From CAZVEV01 sp964625865 (GTDB lineage Bacteria > Planctomycetota > Phycisphaerae > SM23-33): DNA of 5,977 bases. The position numbers and the translations under genes are program-made. The number at the start of each line of letters is the position of its first letter. The first letter of the stretch is position 1. Of this stretch, positions 5,719 through 5,977 are shown in pieces. The stretch is taken from positions 1 through 5,977 of the forward strand of contig CAZVEV010000337.1 of assembly GCA_964625865.1 (NCBI GenBank). Direction: 5' to 3'. A model generated the notes under the pieces. The model had not been told where the DNA came from. It ran no database searches and saw nothing but the letters and a program-made list of their open reading frames with translations.

Positions 5719-5801
5719 CGTGATGCTCCTTTCTGCCGTACACCCTCCATCACGCTCCGCGAGAGCGAACCTTAGGCCCAAATCCCCGGCGACGTGCATC
5801 A

Positions 5802-5945
5802 CGCGGCGTGCGAGTGATCATCGGGTTGCCCTCGCATAAACGGCGAGGGAGAATGAGTCGACCGGCTGGGGATTCTCCTGGACACTGCTGGTCGAATACT
5901 GTATAGTTTTTTGCATAGTGTCGCTAATGGCCCGAGGTTAAGCAT
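5802..5945 (-). CDS. possible 47-48 residue small ORF or leader peptide upstream of the oxidoreductase
   Basis: On the minus strand an ATG at 5945-5943 follows AGGAGG (5960-5955) by 9 bases, the best Shine-Dalgarno in the window. The ORF runs 48 codons to a TGA near 5801. The peptide begins MLNLGPLATLCKKLYSIRPA and is then basic and rich in Ser, Pro, Arg and His. It has no recognised domain and no clear signal peptide. Its stop overlaps a GTG/ATG pair (5802, 5799) in frame with the oxidoreductase, but that gene has its own strong site at 5718. It may be a chance ORF, a regulatory leader peptide, or the remnant of a lost N-terminus. A 7-bp hairpin (CCCTCGC 5829-5835, GCGAGGG 5843-5849) lies inside it. 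Confidence 0.25.
5900..5927 (-). promoter_or_regulatory. weak candidate promoter for the oxidoreductase gene
   Basis: The most AT-rich stretch of the window is at about 5895-5930. On the minus strand it offers TTAGCG (5927-5922) and TATACA (5905-5900), 16 bases apart, pointing toward the gene at 5718 with a leader of nearly 180 bases. It lies inside the possible small ORF, so at most one of the two interpretations is fully right, unless the small ORF has its own promoter beyond the window. Confidence 0.22.
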
Positions 5946-5977
5946 CTTTCCTGGCCTCCTGACGGCTGAGTTTTAGG

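Noticed and set aside
4699..5775. Long + strand ORF (358 aa) opposite the oxidoreductase
   Set aside because: It is the antisense shadow of a GC-rich gene. Its translation shows no domain, and the minus strand carries unmistakable family motifs.
5719..5802. Upstream start of the oxidoreductase at 5802 or 5799
   Set aside because: The added 28 residues have no family character, whereas ATG 5718 has AAAGGAG at ideal spacing.
5895..5930. + strand terminator using the TTTTTT at 5907-5912
   Set aside because: No stable hairpin precedes the T-run; the stretch is better read as an AT-rich promoter-like region of the minus strand.

Overview
The window is GC-rich DNA. Its gene content is a formylglycine-dependent sulfatase with a twin-arginine signal, a Gfo/Idh/MocA oxidoreductase and small secreted lipoproteins with a beta-sandwich look. 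This combination is typical of sulfated-polysaccharide degraders of the Planctomycetota (Phycisphaerae-like) or neighbouring PVC phyla. The taxonomic guess rests on protein style only; the window holds no rRNA or other marker gene.

Layout. Positions 1-216 are the 3' end of an unrecognised + strand gene. After a gap of about 300 bp with a candidate promoter come two tandem paralogous lipoprotein genes (515-1267 and 1365-2147) with matching ribosome-binding sites. A 362-bp gap follows, with several hairpins, a terminator-like stem with a T-run and, just after it, an extended -10 element. The sulfatase gene (2510-3991, 493 aa) has all the main S1 motifs. Between its stop and the convergent next gene lie a 15-bp tandem repeat (4018-4062) and a compact MITE-like element (4076-4234). 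The element has 24-bp inverted termini (23/24 identical), TA at both outer edges and three 26-27 bp internal repeats. On the minus strand, 5718-4374 encodes a Gfo/Idh/MocA-family protein whose reading frame is broken at a run of nine C (nine G on the + strand, 4551-4559). With eight C the frame gives a normal family C-terminus and 447 aa; as written it runs on to 4219 with an unrelated tail. The end of the window is the 5' region of this gene, with a possible 48-codon small ORF on the minus strand that has a strong Shine-Dalgarno.

How the genes may work together. The sulfatase is predicted to be Tat-exported and to remove sulfate esters from a glycan. The two lipoproteins are predicted to sit on a membrane and may bind or present carbohydrate. 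The oxidoreductase family usually acts on sugars with NAD(P), but this copy has lost the EKP lysine and both residues of the D-x3-H motif, so it is more likely a decaying gene or a non-catalytic relative than a working dehydrogenase. The cooperation is inferred from gene proximity and is not shown by the sequence. I see no complete defence, CRISPR, phage or biosynthetic system here. The most unusual signals are the MITE-like element and the doubly damaged oxidoreductase gene.
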